46,668 nucleotides of DNA from Nostoc sp. NMS9 (GCF_017114995.1 NZ_JABXKL010000025.1:1-46668), one strand, 5' to 3'. Shown: positions 1-9,157, counted from the first letter of the stretch. A program made the numbers and translations. The notes: generated by a model not told the origin, from the sequence alone.

Positions 1-3
1 TAA

Positions 4-132
4 GTTTTAGCGATCGCTGGTTTTCGATCCGACCTCACAAAATCGCGTTGCTCCCGAATTGTAGAGAAATTGCGTACTCTCTCTGCTGAACAACTCAACG
101 CTTTAGGAATTGACCCAGAAATGTTAGATTAG
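4..132 (+). pseudogene. 3' tail of an Uma2-type or similar gene, partial
   Basis: An open frame ends at the TAG at 130-132 and its last codons read EQLNALGIDPEMLD. This resembles the C-terminal tail of many cyanobacterial Uma2-family proteins, where a charged coiled region ends in LRxLGIxPE. The frame meets a TAA at bases 1-3 and contains no upstream start codon, so either the gene is frameshifted or this is a relic. It converges on and slightly overlaps the next gene. Seen: the frame and tail. Inferred: the family. Confidence 0.3.
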
Positions 133-731
133 GAAATATTATTGTCTATCAATATTACATCTTCATATATTTCTGCGTAGGCGTAGCCCGCCGTAGGCAT
201 CGCACACCGAAAATCAACGCTAGCTAAATGCACCTCTTCGCCTTTTTCATAAGGATAAAGTACCCAATGTCCTTCCTGATTGCGGCGGAAGCATTCTACA
301 CTCATTCTATCTGGTGAAATTAGCACATATTATTGTAGAGATTCTAAGTGTCGATAACTAGCAAATTTCTTCCCTCTGTCATAGGCTTCTGTTGACTCAG
401 AAAGCACTTTGATAATTAAGCAAGGATAGCACTTAAAATATTCAAATTCTTTATCTCGTATATCACAAGTCACCATTACATCGGGATAAAAATAGCGATT
501 TATGACCTCGATTTGTGCTTTCATGTCTAACATATAGACACGGCAACCACTACCCCGGAGATGGTTTCCCAGCAGCATAGATACATTCATGCTAACTGTG
601 ACATGAGCATCACTCGCCCCTGTTATTGCGTAGACTTGCCCATCAATATACTCGTGTTTGATTTCACTAAATTTCTCGCCTTCTAGATATTCTTCTGGGG
701 AGATATAGTACTCACTTTGGCTAACGACCAT
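129..731 (-). pseudogene. Uma2-family PD-(D/E)XK nuclease-like protein, interrupted by one stop codon
   Basis: The two halves (731 to 330, and 326 to 129) are in the same frame, separated only by a TAA at 330-332. The first half starts MVVSQSEYYISPEEYLEGE and carries the family pattern HEYIDGQVY, the YPDVMV strand and LIIKVLSESTEAYDRGKKF. It stops at LESLQ, and the second half continues YVLISPDRMSVECFRR. Family members normally read LQEYVLIS here, so one GAA to TAA change explains the break. Near the C-terminus, between DFRC and EIYEDV, is an in-frame insertion of about nine residues encoded by a small dispersed repeat (174-204). Uma2 proteins are abundant cyanobacterial PD-(D/E)XK fold proteins of uncertain role. 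A sequencing error could mimic the stop. Confidence 0.75.
174..204. repeat. small dispersed repeat inside the Uma2 gene
   Basis: This 31-bp block contains GCGTAGGCGTAGCCCGCCGT. A close copy lies in inverted orientation at 45173-45202, matching about 27 of 30 positions. It belongs to the very small mobile repeats known from Nostoc genomes. Here it adds codons for MPTAGYAYA to the Uma2 gene without changing the frame. Confidence 0.7.
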
Positions 732-779
732 TTTAGTACCTTAGTAGTTTTATCAAACATTTTAACCCATACAACAAAT

Positions 780-2375
780 CTAATGAGCAACAGCGCCACC
801 AGTTGGCTTCACCTTTTTCAAGAATAAAATAGCAATTCCACTGAGTAACAAAGCGATACCAATAAAGTAGAAACAATCGTTAAAAGCCATTACAAATGCT
901 TCCCGGCGGACGATGTTAGATATAGATGCGATCGCTTGATTTTGTGCTGTACTTAAATCTGCTCCGCGGCTAATAAAATACTGCGTCATTTGGTCAATTC
1001 GCTGTTGAGTTTCTGGGTTATATAAAGATACTCCATCACCCAATCTATTCGAGTGAAATTGCTCTCTATTTGCTAATAAAGTCGCTAAAGAAGCAATTCC
1101 GATAGAACCGCCCAGATTCCGCATCATATTAAATAAACCACTTGCTGAACCTGCTTCTTTCGGACTCAATCCAGCAGTAGCGATAGAAGTCAGTGGCACC
1201 ATAATTAGGGGTTGTCCCATTGCACGCACAAATTGTGACCAACGTAACTGATCTAATCCTGTTTCATTAGTCATTCCTGAGTTCATAAATGCACTGATAG
1301 AAAACAAAGTTACACCAACAGCTACAATTAACCGCACGTCAATGCGTTGCATCAATTTTGGGATGAGGGGAATAATAAACAGTTGGGGAATACCAGCCCA
1401 AATCAATACTTCACCGATTTGCAGAGCATTGTATTTTTGAATTTGGGCGAGATACAACGGTAAAATATAAATTGAACCATACAATCCTATTCCCAATGAC
1501 ACATTGACAATACTGGCTAAACCAAAGTTCCGCCTAAGTACAAGCCGTAAATTAATAAATGGTTGTTTACGAGTTAATTCTATAAAGAAAAATATCGCCA
1601 AAAAAATTACTGCAATTACACTTAAGCGCACAATCAACGCTGAACCAAACCAATCTTTACGGCTACCTTCTTCTAAAACAACTTGCAGGGAACCTAACCC
1701 AATAGCCATTGCAATAATTCCCCACCAGTCACCTTGTTTAAGTAAACTGATTTGGGGTTTTTCTTGCTTAATTCCGTACCAAACACCAGCCAGCATTAAT
1801 GCCCCTGGAATTACATTGATATAAAAGTTGTATTCCCAACCAAAATTTTCTGTTAACCAACCTCCTAAAGTTGGGCCAATTGAGGGTGCAAAAACTGCAC
1901 TAAACCCAAATGCAGCCAGTCCGACTGATTGTTTTGATTGGGGTAAAGTTGTTAAGACAACTGTCATAGCGGTGGGAATTAATACTCCTCCACTAAAACC
2001 TTGTAAGGCGCGAAAGAAAATCATGGAATTAAGATCCCATGCCCAACCACAGCAAATAGAAAAGAAGATAAATAGTGCAGTATTGACTAATAAATAACGT
2101 TGCAGAGAAAATACTCGTGACAACCATCCTGTTAGAGGAATTACCACAATTTCTGCTACGAGATACGCCGTAGAAATCCAAGAACCTTCTTCGAGAGTTG
2201 CTCCTAAACTTGCTTGAATATCTTGCAGTGAAGCATTAGTTATTTGAATATCCAATACCGCCATAAATGCACCAAGCATACTGGCTAATACCCCAATCCA
2301 GGTTTTTAGCGGTACACGCTCTGGTGGTAAAGCAGGATTTTGCCCTTTCTGACGAATTACACCTGTATTAGCCAT
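780..2375 (-). CDS. DHA2-family (EmrB/QacA-type, 14-TM) MFS drug exporter
   Basis: The 531-residue protein is predicted to be a proton-driven multidrug antiporter in the inner membrane. The first helix region holds AVLDIQITNASLQDIQASLG followed by EEGSWISTAYLVAEIV, the signature of the EmrB/QacA group. Loop motif A appears as GWLSRVFSLQR and motif C as APSIGPTLGGW. Hydrophobic segments fill the chain up to residue 520, consistent with 14 helices. It is the last gene of a same-strand series marR, hlyD, MFS, DHA2. EmrB proteins work with a HlyD/EmrA adaptor, and one is encoded upstream at 4103-5575. Substrate is unknown. The ATG start has a weak GGA-type ribosome site. Confidence 0.9.
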   Translation of the reverse strand: MANTGVIRQKGQNPALPPERVPLKTWIGVLASMLGAFMAVLDIQITNASLQDIQASLGATLEEGSWISTAYLVAEIVVIPLTGWLSRVFSLQRYLLVNTALFIFFSICCGWAWDLNSMIFFRALQGFSGGVLIPTAMTVVLTTLPQSKQSVGLAAFGFSAVFAPSIGPTLGGWLTENFGWEYNFYINVIPGALMLAGVWYGIKQEKPQISLLKQGDWWGIIAMAIGLGSLQVVLEEGSRKDWFGSALIVRLSVIAVIFLAIFFFIELTRKQPFINLRLVLRRNFGLASIVNVSLGIGLYGSIYILPLYLAQIQKYNALQIGEVLIWAGIPQLFIIPLIPKLMQRIDVRLIVAVGVTLFSISAFMNSGMTNETGLDQLRWSQFVRAMGQPLIMVPLTSIATAGLSPKEAGSASGLFNMMRNLGGSIGIASLATLLANREQFHSNRLGDGVSLYNPETQQRIDQMTQYFISRGADLSTAQNQAIASISNIVRREAFVMAFNDCFYFIGIALLLSGIAILFLKKVKPTGGAVAH

Positions 2376-2545
2376 AATTTTGTTCCAATTTCAAGGTTAA
2401 ATAACAAAAAACTTTATTATTAAATCTTATATCAGTATGTTCTTTACCTCTGCGTGAGCTTGAATCAGCAACGCTAAAAATTAAAAAATAATTTCTATAG
2501 AAAGCCCCATGAAGATAAATCTAAATTTAATTGCGGTTATTTATC

Positions 2546-3805
2546 TTAAACTTCTTGAGTCGTAATAATCCCCTTTTGCTCATAAATTGGCTGCATTATT
2601 TTCCTTAAAGCAGGTAACTGTCTGCTAAAAATAATTGACCCTAAAATACAAGCTATCCCATCAATCATTAAAGTGTTGGGAGCGCCAATATGACTTGCTA
2701 ATAAACCTCCTAATAAATTACCCACGGGAATCATCCCCAAAAATGACATTGTATATAAGCTCATCAATCGCCCGCGTTTATCGTCCTCAACAATGGTTTG
2801 TAAAAATGTGTTGCTAGCAGCAATCTGGAGAATTGTTCCTAATCCAACAAATAACATTGTAAATAAAGAGAGTGGTAAAAATCTAGATAAAGAAAAGGCA
2901 ATTAGACCAATTCCTAAAATTGCTGGAGCTAGAGCAATCAATTTCCCAATTCCTAAGATTGTTTGGCGGGTAGCTAGATAAATACCACCAGTTAAGGCTC
3001 CAACTCCAGATGCCGCCATCAAAAAACCCACACTTTCTGCACCACCTTTGAGAACTTGTTCGGCAATAACGGGGACGAGAATAGTGTTTTGCAGCCCCAT
3101 CAGGCTGACTAAAGCTGATAGCAATAAAATGGATCGAATAGGTGAGAAGTTAAAGGCATATACAAATCCCTCTTTGACTTTTTGTAAGGGATTACCGTCA
3201 GTTACCGAATTTTTCCAAGGTTTAACTTTCATTGCCAATAAAGCGGCGATTACAGCAACGTAGCTCAAACCATCAATTAAAAAACAATAGCCAGTTCCAA
3301 CCCTAGCAATTAATAAACCGCCGATCGCAGGGCCAATTAATCGCGCACCGTTGAACATCGTGGAATTGATAGCGATCGCATTGGCTAAATCTTCTCTATG
3401 TTCAACCAATTCTGGTACAAAAGCTTGACGGGCTGGCGCATCTAAGGCGTTAATAAATCCTTGAAACAAACTCAAGGCGATGATCTGCCATACCTCAATC
3501 ACTCCAGTTAACGCCAGTGCTGCTAATGTTAACGATTGAATCATCGCCAAGACTTGCGTACCAATTAAGGTACGATACCGAGAAAAGCGATCTACAAATA
3601 CTCCGCCAAAGGGAGCTAAAAAAAAGTTAGGAATTTGACTCGAAAATCCTACAACTCCTAGCATTAATGGGGATTTTGTCAAGTCATAAACTAGCCAAAT
3701 CGTGGCAAGTTGCGTCATCCACGTCCCAATTAGGGAAATACCTTGTCCAGCAAAAAATAGCTGGTAGTTTCTTGACCTTAAAGCAGGTAGTAGCGATTTT
3801 TTCAT
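2546..3805 (-). CDS. MFS transporter, EntS/MFS_3-like (12 TM)
   Basis: This 419-residue protein opens with LRSRNYQLFFAGQGISLIGT, typical of the MFS_3 group that includes the enterobactin exporter EntS and macrolide-efflux-like carriers. Motif A is visible as GGVFVDRFSRYR. GPAIGGLLIARVGTGYCF and a second-half PVGNLLGGLLASHIG mark the two symmetric six-helix bundles. It lies between the hlyD-like and DHA2 genes on the same strand, with about 300 bp of repeat-rich DNA before it and 170 bp after. The context suggests export, but a specific substrate cannot be read from the sequence. Confidence 0.85.
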   Translation of the reverse strand: MKKSLLPALRSRNYQLFFAGQGISLIGTWMTQLATIWLVYDLTKSPLMLGVVGFSSQIPNFFLAPFGGVFVDRFSRYRTLIGTQVLAMIQSLTLAALALTGVIEVWQIIALSLFQGFINALDAPARQAFVPELVEHREDLANAIAINSTMFNGARLIGPAIGGLLIARVGTGYCFLIDGLSYVAVIAALLAMKVKPWKNSVTDGNPLQKVKEGFVYAFNFSPIRSILLLSALVSLMGLQNTILVPVIAEQVLKGGAESVGFLMAASGVGALTGGIYLATRQTILGIGKLIALAPAILGIGLIAFSLSRFLPLSLFTMLFVGLGTILQIAASNTFLQTIVEDDKRGRLMSLYTMSFLGMIPVGNLLGGLLASHIGAPNTLMIDGIACILGSIIFSRQLPALRKIMQPIYEQKGIITTQEV

Positions 3806-3972
3806 CTCAGGCTTGTTTTATACCAATCTGCTTTCATAGATATCATCTCACCTCATCTCTATACGCCTCTCTTTAGATGTAGGAGAAAGTCACAGCTAGA
3901 AAGAGGTTTTTCATCTGTTTGCAGGCAATTTCGTATTAATGATGTCCGGTTGATTACTTACTAAACCCCAAC

Positions 3973-4070
3973 AACCCCACCCCGCCAAAGCTACGCTTTG
4001 TCTCCCTGCCCCTAATCCCCAGAGGGGGCCCCGAGTTCCCCGCAGGCGGGGAGGGGCTGGGGGTGGGGTT
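3973..4070. repeat. GC-rich inverted repeat between efflux genes
   Basis: The outer arms AACCCCACCCC (3973-3983) and GGGGTGGGGTT (4060-4070) are perfect complements, with further C-rich/G-rich pairing inside. The 98-bp palindromic element sits in the transcribed gap between hlyD and the MFS gene. It would fold into a strong RNA stem that could attenuate the downstream exporters. It looks like a dispersed intergenic repeat rather than a gene. Confidence 0.6.
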
Positions 4071-4102
4071 CTTTTATTATGGGTAATTTGGGGGACATGA
4101 TA

Positions 4103-5575
4103 TTATTTGACTTCCACCGCAACTTCCGCAGACATCCCTGGAGTAATCCGCGATTCATACCCTTGAATGCTCTTTTGATCGAAAACTACTTTTACTGGAA
4201 TGCGTTGGACAACTTTAGTAAAGTTACCTGTAGCATTATCCGGTGGCAATAAAGCAAACTGAGCGCCGGAAGCTGGCGAAATACTGTCAACACGACCAAT
4301 AAAGGTATGATGAGGGAAACTATCTAGCTTGATCTCTACTGGCTCTCCTGGGCGCATCTTTTCTAATTGAGTTTCTTTGAAGTTCGCAACTACCCAATAG
4401 CTGTTATCCACGATCGCCATTAATGGTGTTCCCGATTGCACTCGGTTGCCAACTTCCACATTTTTTCTACCTACCCGTCCGGCACTGGGGGCGGTAACAT
4501 TGGCATAAGATAGTTGCAATTGTGCGTCTTTGAGCGATGCTTCTGATTGGGCGATCGCTGCTTTTGCCGCTTCGTATTGACTACGCTTAACTGTGGTATC
4601 TTGTCCGCCTGCGGTAGCTTGTTGCAATCCTCCCTTAGAGGCTGCCAATTTAGCTTGGGCATTGGTGACATTTTCTTGCGCTTGTGCTAATTGAGACTGG
4701 GCTTTGGCGACACCAACTTTGGCGGAGGCTAACTTGGCTTGGGCTTGTTGTACTCCTTGAATCGCGCCGTTTTTCTGTGCGGTCGCCACATCATAAGCAG
4801 CCTTGGCTGTATCTAGTTGCTGACGAGGAATCGCACCTGTTTTATACAATTCGTTGTAACGATTGTAATCTGCTTGGGCTTTTTCCAAATTCGCGTTTGT
4901 TTGCGCTACCTGCGCTTGGGCGGCAGGAATCCCAGCTTGGGCTTCTTGTACTGCTGCAAGGGATGCGGGAATCCCAGCTTGGGCTTCTTGTACTGCTGCT
5001 TGGGCTGTAGAAATTGCTGCTACTGCACCACTGACATCTCCTTGCGCTTGAGTTGTCTTACCAGTGGTGGTTTGTGAACTTAAAGCAATATTTGCTTGGG
5101 CGGCTTGCGCTTGACCACGAGCATTTTCTAAGGCTGCTTGTGCTTGTTGCACCTTACTTTGATAGTCCCGTGGATCTAACTTCACTAACAATTGTCCCGG
5201 TTGCACTAGTTGGTTATCATTCACCAGTACTTCACTTATAGTTCCGGGAATGCGGCTACTAACTTGGTGAATGTTTCCCGCAACGGTGGCGTTGTCTGTT
5301 TCCTGGTGTGTGGAGGCATATTGCCAGTAGTGATAACCAAAAGTACCTGCGGCGATCGCACCCACGCCTAATCCTGCCAAAATTAAACCAGTCGGTCTTT
5401 TCCGCTTCGGTTTCGCTGGAACTTCTTTCTCGATCTCAGGAGTTACAACAGGTGCTTCTGCTGTTGCGGATCTATCTGCGGTAACAGTTTCTAAAGTCTC
5501 TAAATCAGGAATCACTTCTTTTTCTAAAATTATGGTCTTGTGTCCGTTGCGTCCGTTAAAGGTATTAGCGCCCAT
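4103..5575 (-). CDS. HlyD/EmrA-family periplasmic adaptor (membrane fusion protein)
   Basis: The 490-residue protein has a cytosolic N-terminus (1-60), one membrane anchor at about 62-84, a split biotinyl/lipoyl domain (PGTISEVLVNDNQLVQPGQL at about 110-130; its partner near AGRVGRKNVEVGNRVQSG), and a long Ala/Gln-rich coiled-coil hairpin (about 137-370). The C-terminal beta-barrel contains PVEIKLDSFP. It should bridge an inner-membrane MFS pump to an outer-membrane channel. The hairpin is longer than in E. coli EmrA and contains a 14-residue internal repeat (VQEAQAGIPA twice), encoded by 32-bp identical blocks at 4926-4957 and 4968-4999. It lies between marR and the two MFS genes. Confidence 0.92.
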   Translation of the reverse strand: MGANTFNGRNGHKTIILEKEVIPDLETLETVTADRSATAEAPVVTPEIEKEVPAKPKRKRPTGLILAGLGVGAIAAGTFGYHYWQYASTHQETDNATVAGNIHQVSSRIPGTISEVLVNDNQLVQPGQLLVKLDPRDYQSKVQQAQAALENARGQAQAAQANIALSSQTTTGKTTQAQGDVSGAVAAISTAQAAVQEAQAGIPASLAAVQEAQAGIPAAQAQVAQTNANLEKAQADYNRYNELYKTGAIPRQQLDTAKAAYDVATAQKNGAIQGVQQAQAKLASAKVGVAKAQSQLAQAQENVTNAQAKLAASKGGLQQATAGGQDTTVKRSQYEAAKAAIAQSEASLKDAQLQLSYANVTAPSAGRVGRKNVEVGNRVQSGTPLMAIVDNSYWVVANFKETQLEKMRPGEPVEIKLDSFPHHTFIGRVDSISPASGAQFALLPPDNATGNFTKVVQRIPVKVVFDQKSIQGYESRITPGMSAEVAVEVK

Positions 5576-5623
5576 GATTGTTACCTCGCTTGCTCGTTCA
5601 ATAACTTGATTAATAGTCGTTTA

Positions 5624-5676
5624 TTTAGAATGCGTAATATTCCCTGAAAAAAATCCTTATTTCCTTAGTATGCGTA
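5624..5676 (-). promoter_or_regulatory. candidate MarR operator pair upstream of hlyD
   Basis: On the minus strand, TACGCATACTAAG (5676-5664) and TACGCATTCTAAA (5636-5624) are 40 bp apart, about four helical turns, just upstream of the hlyD start. A third relative, TACGTACACTAAG, lies immediately upstream of marR (6230-6218). Sharing this motif is what one expects if the MarR protein controls both transcripts. The sites are seen; their function is inferred. Confidence 0.45.
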
Positions 5677-5737
5677 ATATTATCTCAAAATAAATCTTTA
5701 CACTGCCTCCCCCGGTCGGGTGATTATAAAATTATCT

Positions 5738-6205
5738 TTAAGAGAGGTTAGCGATCGCCCGATTTAAGATTTGGGAAAACACTTCCCGGTCAGCAAAGGA
5801 AATACCATCCATCGCTTCATCACGCACGGCTGCGGCGACTGGCGGCAAAACAGCTTCTAGTTCCTTACCTGCATCCGTGAGCCAGATTCGCCAGATGCGG
5901 CGATCGTTAGTGTCGCGTTCTCGACGCACCAAACCGCGTTCTTCCATCCGATCTAGTACGCCTGTTAAAGTCCCTCCCACTTGTTTGAGTTTGTCCCCAA
6001 TACTAGAAGTAGGTAAACCATCTTCTTGCCAAAGACAGCACAACACCAACCAGTGAAATGGCGTAAGTCCAAAGGGTTCTAGCCTCTCAGTAAACTTGCG
6101 ACTCAGCAGTTGCGAGACTAATTTGATTCTGTAGCCCAAATTGTATGGTGCCAGATTTTGCTGCCACGACTCTAAAGTTGGGGAGTGATTAGATGTAGAA
6201 ACCAT
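5738..6205 (-). CDS. MarR-family transcriptional regulator
   Basis: This 155-residue winged-helix protein has the MarR layout: an N-terminal dimer helix, FTERLEPFGLTPFHWLVLCC, a recognition helix within GDKLKQVGGTLTGVLDRMEE, and the wing RRERDTNDRRIWRIWLTDAG, including the DxRxxxxxLTxxG pattern. MarR proteins usually repress efflux genes and release DNA on binding small phenolic or drug-like ligands. It is the first gene of the marR-hlyD-MFS-DHA2 series. Its own promoter overlaps an inverted repeat at 6205-6239, implying autoregulation. The leader is very short and has no clear ribosome site. Confidence 0.92.
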   Translation of the reverse strand: MVSTSNHSPTLESWQQNLAPYNLGYRIKLVSQLLSRKFTERLEPFGLTPFHWLVLCCLWQEDGLPTSSIGDKLKQVGGTLTGVLDRMEERGLVRRERDTNDRRIWRIWLTDAGKELEAVLPPVAAAVRDEAMDGISFADREVFSQILNRAIANLS

Positions 6206-6239
6206 TATAATAAAATACTTAGTGTACGTACTATTATAA
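6205..6239 (-). promoter_or_regulatory. marR promoter with overlapping inverted repeat
   Basis: Arms TTATAATA (6205-6212) and TATTATAA (6232-6239) are perfect complements with a 19-bp spacer. Inside lies CTTAGTGTACGTA (6218-6230), which resembles the two sites before hlyD. On the minus strand TATAAT at 6238-6233 could be the -10 box. The dyad therefore covers both promoter and start codon, a good position for a repressor. Confidence 0.5.
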
Positions 6240-6280
6240 CTAAATTAATTTTTTTTAGCAATAGTTACTTTGCATCTGTC

Positions 6281-7939
6281 TTAGGGAAGAACTTGAATCA
6301 ACTGGTACTCTTTTACTGTACCAAGAACGTGGTGAGTCCGAGATAATTTAGGGGACTGGTCAGTATAGATCAAAGCATAGCTCAAAGCTGGTACTTGGGA
6401 AATAGAAACTACTGCTTGGGGGCGAATAGAAAGATAGAAATTAAGCAGTACTTGGATTTTCTGGTCTATTTGCACAAGGTAGATAGGATGAGATTGGAGA
6501 ATTGAAGCGATCGCACTTTGTTGTAAAAAAGTTCTTAAAACAGGGTTATAGTCACTTAACAGACCTATACTACCTGTCGTCGCCAAAGTCAGCCAACAGG
6601 GAATTAACCATCCTGCAATCCAGTAACGTGCTGTGAGAAACTTCTTGCCAAAGTGGTAACGACTAATCCACACCACAGGTAAAATTAACCAACCCAACCC
6701 CATAGCCAAACCAATAGTTGCATCCTTGCGGATATCAGAACTACCACAACTCAAAACAACAATACTTGCTATTACAAGTAAAACACCTAATCCACCAAAG
6801 CCATAACTGAGGTTTCGAGGAAGATTATTCCTTGCAAAAAGGTTTAATATCTTATTTTTACTTTTTTGAAGAAGGAATTGTGGGGGAATTCCTGTCTGGT
6901 AAATATTGGCTAACCAGCTTAAACCCAGAGATGCCAACAAAGCTATAAACGGATAAAGGCAAAGACTATAGTGAGATAAACGAGTGCTAAAAATACTAAG
7001 TTCTACAAATAAAATAAGTGGAAAGCCAACTAATATTAACTGGTAACGAGGAATCGGACGACGGAGAGTTAAAAACAAACCTAAAACTCCGAAAAAAGCC
7101 CAAGGAAATGCTTTTAAAGGAATATTCCATACATAGAATAGCGGCCCACTATGATTGTGATCTTCAGAACCTAGTTGCACAACAAACTTGAGCAACTCCT
7201 CAAAACTCTGATTTCCGTAGTGCAGCCAGCTTAACCACAGCCAAACACAAGTGGGTATTAAACCTACGAAAAAGCCTAGATATAAAATTGGGTTACTAAG
7301 ATGACGATGACGGTGATGTTCCCAAATTAAATAAGGTAATAAAGCGATAATTGGTAAAAAAATCATAAAGCTTCTGACTAAGAAGCCTAAACCTAAACTT
7401 AAACCAGCGATAAAACTCCAAAAATAGTGATATTTAGGATGTAATTCTGTTTTTAGTAAAGAAAAAATAGCTAAAAATACCAAGAAAATCATCGGTACAT
7501 CAGGCGTACTTAAGCGAGAGTATTGCAGCCAGAGAAATTCTACACTTAAAATTGCAGTAGCCAGCCAAGCTAATTTTTTGCCTAGCATAATTTTGCCAAT
7601 TTCGTACACCAGCCATAAGCTAAAAATGCTAGCAATCATACTAGGAAGACGCGCACTAGTATCACTGATACCAAACAACTTGTAGAAAGTGGCAATTAAC
7701 CAATAAGGCCCAGGTGTTTTATGATGTGCCCTTTCCCAAGGAGCTATCCAATTACCAGAATCAAACATCAGACGGGCACGCGAAGCGTAAAGAGCTTCAT
7801 CATGTGCCATCAAGCTATTGTGCCCAGAAGTAAATAATAATAAGGGTAGCATCCAAAGGAACAAACTTAAATAGGGTAACGATCCTATCAGGCGGATTTT
7901 TCGGCAAATATGCTGCAAAAAGTGTAGTTTATGGAACAT
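6281..7939 (-). CDS. GT39-type (ArnT/PMT-like) membrane glycosyltransferase
   Basis: The 552-residue polytopic protein begins with a membrane segment followed by HDEALYASRARLMFDSGNW, matching the essential acidic DE motif in the first external loop of ArnT/PMT-fold transferases. KTPGPYWLIATFYKLFG and TSARLPSMIAS follow, also conserved in the group. About ten to twelve hydrophobic helices extend to residue 460, with a short soluble C-terminal region. Such enzymes move a sugar from a polyprenyl-phosphate carrier to a lipid or protein on the outer face of the membrane. Acceptor and sugar are unknown. It stands alone, convergent with nothing and separated by 75 bp from marR. Confidence 0.85.
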   Translation of the reverse strand: MFHKLHFLQHICRKIRLIGSLPYLSLFLWMLPLLLFTSGHNSLMAHDEALYASRARLMFDSGNWIAPWERAHHKTPGPYWLIATFYKLFGISDTSARLPSMIASIFSLWLVYEIGKIMLGKKLAWLATAILSVEFLWLQYSRLSTPDVPMIFLVFLAIFSLLKTELHPKYHYFWSFIAGLSLGLGFLVRSFMIFLPIIALLPYLIWEHHRHRHLSNPILYLGFFVGLIPTCVWLWLSWLHYGNQSFEELLKFVVQLGSEDHNHSGPLFYVWNIPLKAFPWAFFGVLGLFLTLRRPIPRYQLILVGFPLILFVELSIFSTRLSHYSLCLYPFIALLASLGLSWLANIYQTGIPPQFLLQKSKNKILNLFARNNLPRNLSYGFGGLGVLLVIASIVVLSCGSSDIRKDATIGLAMGLGWLILPVVWISRYHFGKKFLTARYWIAGWLIPCWLTLATTGSIGLLSDYNPVLRTFLQQSAIASILQSHPIYLVQIDQKIQVLLNFYLSIRPQAVVSISQVPALSYALIYTDQSPKLSRTHHVLGTVKEYQLIQVLP

Positions 7940-8076
7940 TGAATTGATAAAATTGAATACTGCTATTTAGACTCGTTTAAGTATCCTGTTGTTATTAAAA
8001 TATGTTACATAGTGATTGTTGAAAAATACTTGAAATTGCCACATTTTTCGGAAAAAGTTCTCCAAAACAGAGATTT

Positions 8077-8721
8077 ATGCAGTTAAGACCGAATCAACGC
8101 CTGAAATTAGATGACACAGACGATAAGCTGTTCTATGCCTATCCCCGCTTCGTTACCCATGTCGATGAAGGATTTATTCAACAGCTAACGGATTTATACC
8201 GCGATCGCCTGAAACCCAACACCCACATTTTTGATATGATGAGCAGTTGGGTGTCTCATCTGCCAGAAGAGATAGAGTTTGACCATGTGGAGGGACACGG
8301 ACTTAATGGAGAGGAACTAGCGCGAAATCCCTGCTTAAATCATTACTTTGTGCAAAATCTTAACGAAAATCCGCAGCTACCTTTACCAGATGGAAATTTT
8401 GATGCTGTTCTCAATTGCGTATCTGTGCAATATATGCAATATCCAGAAGCAGTATTTTCCGAGATTTACCGCATCTTAAAACCTGGTGGTATTGCAATTA
8501 TCAGCTTTTCTAACCGAATGTTTTTTGAAAAGGCGATTCAAGCTTGGCGGGAGGCTTCAGAAGCACAGCGAGTAGAATTAGTCAAAGCTTACTTTGCGTC
8601 AGTTCCAGGATTTACAACCGCAGAAGTTATAGCTCATAAATCAACATTACCGAATTTATTACAGTGGTTGGGTGCAGCTGGGGGAGATCCATTTTATGCC
8701 GTTATAGCTTACCGCAGTTAA
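8077..8721 (+). CDS. class I SAM-dependent methyltransferase (Methyltransf_11-like)
   Basis: The 214-residue protein shows the second half of a Rossmann methyltransferase clearly: LPDGNFDAVLNCVSVQYMQY (motif post-I/II) and EIYRILKPGGIAIISFSNRM (motif III). The usual glycine-rich SAM loop is replaced by HIFDMMSSWVSHLPEE, a pattern repeated in a cyanobacterial subgroup in which the protein is short and the DMMSSW segment takes motif I's place. The substrate is unknown. A good ribosome site is not visible before the ATG. Confidence 0.82.
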   Translation: MQLRPNQRLKLDDTDDKLFYAYPRFVTHVDEGFIQQLTDLYRDRLKPNTHIFDMMSSWVSHLPEEIEFDHVEGHGLNGEELARNPCLNHYFVQNLNENPQLPLPDGNFDAVLNCVSVQYMQYPEAVFSEIYRILKPGGIAIISFSNRMFFEKAIQAWREASEAQRVELVKAYFASVPGFTTAEVIAHKSTLPNLLQWLGAAGGDPFYAVIAYRS

Positions 8722-8825
8722 GTCAAATATTCACTAGTACAATGCCTAAGAGGTTGTTTGAAAAGTGGTTGGCTGTGATTTTTTTGAGTCAGCAGCCCTG
8801 TGAAGGTACTTGTATAATTAACGTA

Positions 8826-9018
8826 CCCGCAGACCCACGTCGAAAGCGGATGCCAAGAGAAGCTTTGCTTATTGTTCGTTGTGGACGAGTTGAGATTCAA
8901 CGCCCCGATAAATTAAGCGTTTTTGGCTATCCTCCTAGCGTTACCCTTTTTGCTGTTGAAGCTCTGGAAGTCCAACCACCCGCAGGACAAGAACCGATTC
9001 ATTGGCGGTTGCTGACCA
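8826..9018 (+). pseudogene. IS4-type (Tn5-like) transposase remnant
   Basis: The frame reads RRKRMPREALLIVRCGRVEI, RPDKLSVFGYPPSVTLFAVE and then VQPPAGQEPIHWRLLTTH. The order R-x-A-x-V-x-V-R-x-A, then NPPxGxEPIxWxLLT, is the middle of Tn5/IS4-like transposases. Both ends are missing: upstream codons are not recognisable, and downstream the frame runs into palindromic repeats. No DDE catalytic residue set survives, so this cannot transpose. Confidence 0.65.
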
Positions 9019-9024
9019 CACATA

Positions 9025-9157
9025 AAAAACTCCACCCACAAGGGGATGGAGTTTTTGGGCATGGGGAATTGGGCATGGGGCATAAGTTACCAATGCCCAA
9101 TCCCCAATGCCCCAAGCGGCGGGGCGACTGCCCCTCTCCACCCACAAGGGGATGGAG
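9025..9157. repeat. nested palindromic repeats within the transposase remnant
   Basis: The 22-bp CTCCACCCACAAGGGG-type palindrome occurs at 9030-9051 and again at 9136-9157. The first copy has arms AAAAACTCCA (9025-9034) and TGGAGTTTTT (9047-9056), giving a hairpin with a T-tract on either strand. Between them, ATGCCCAATCCCC-like and GGGGAATTGGGCAT-like stretches form a second imperfect palindrome. The block looks like repeats inserted into a dead transposase. Confidence 0.6.
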
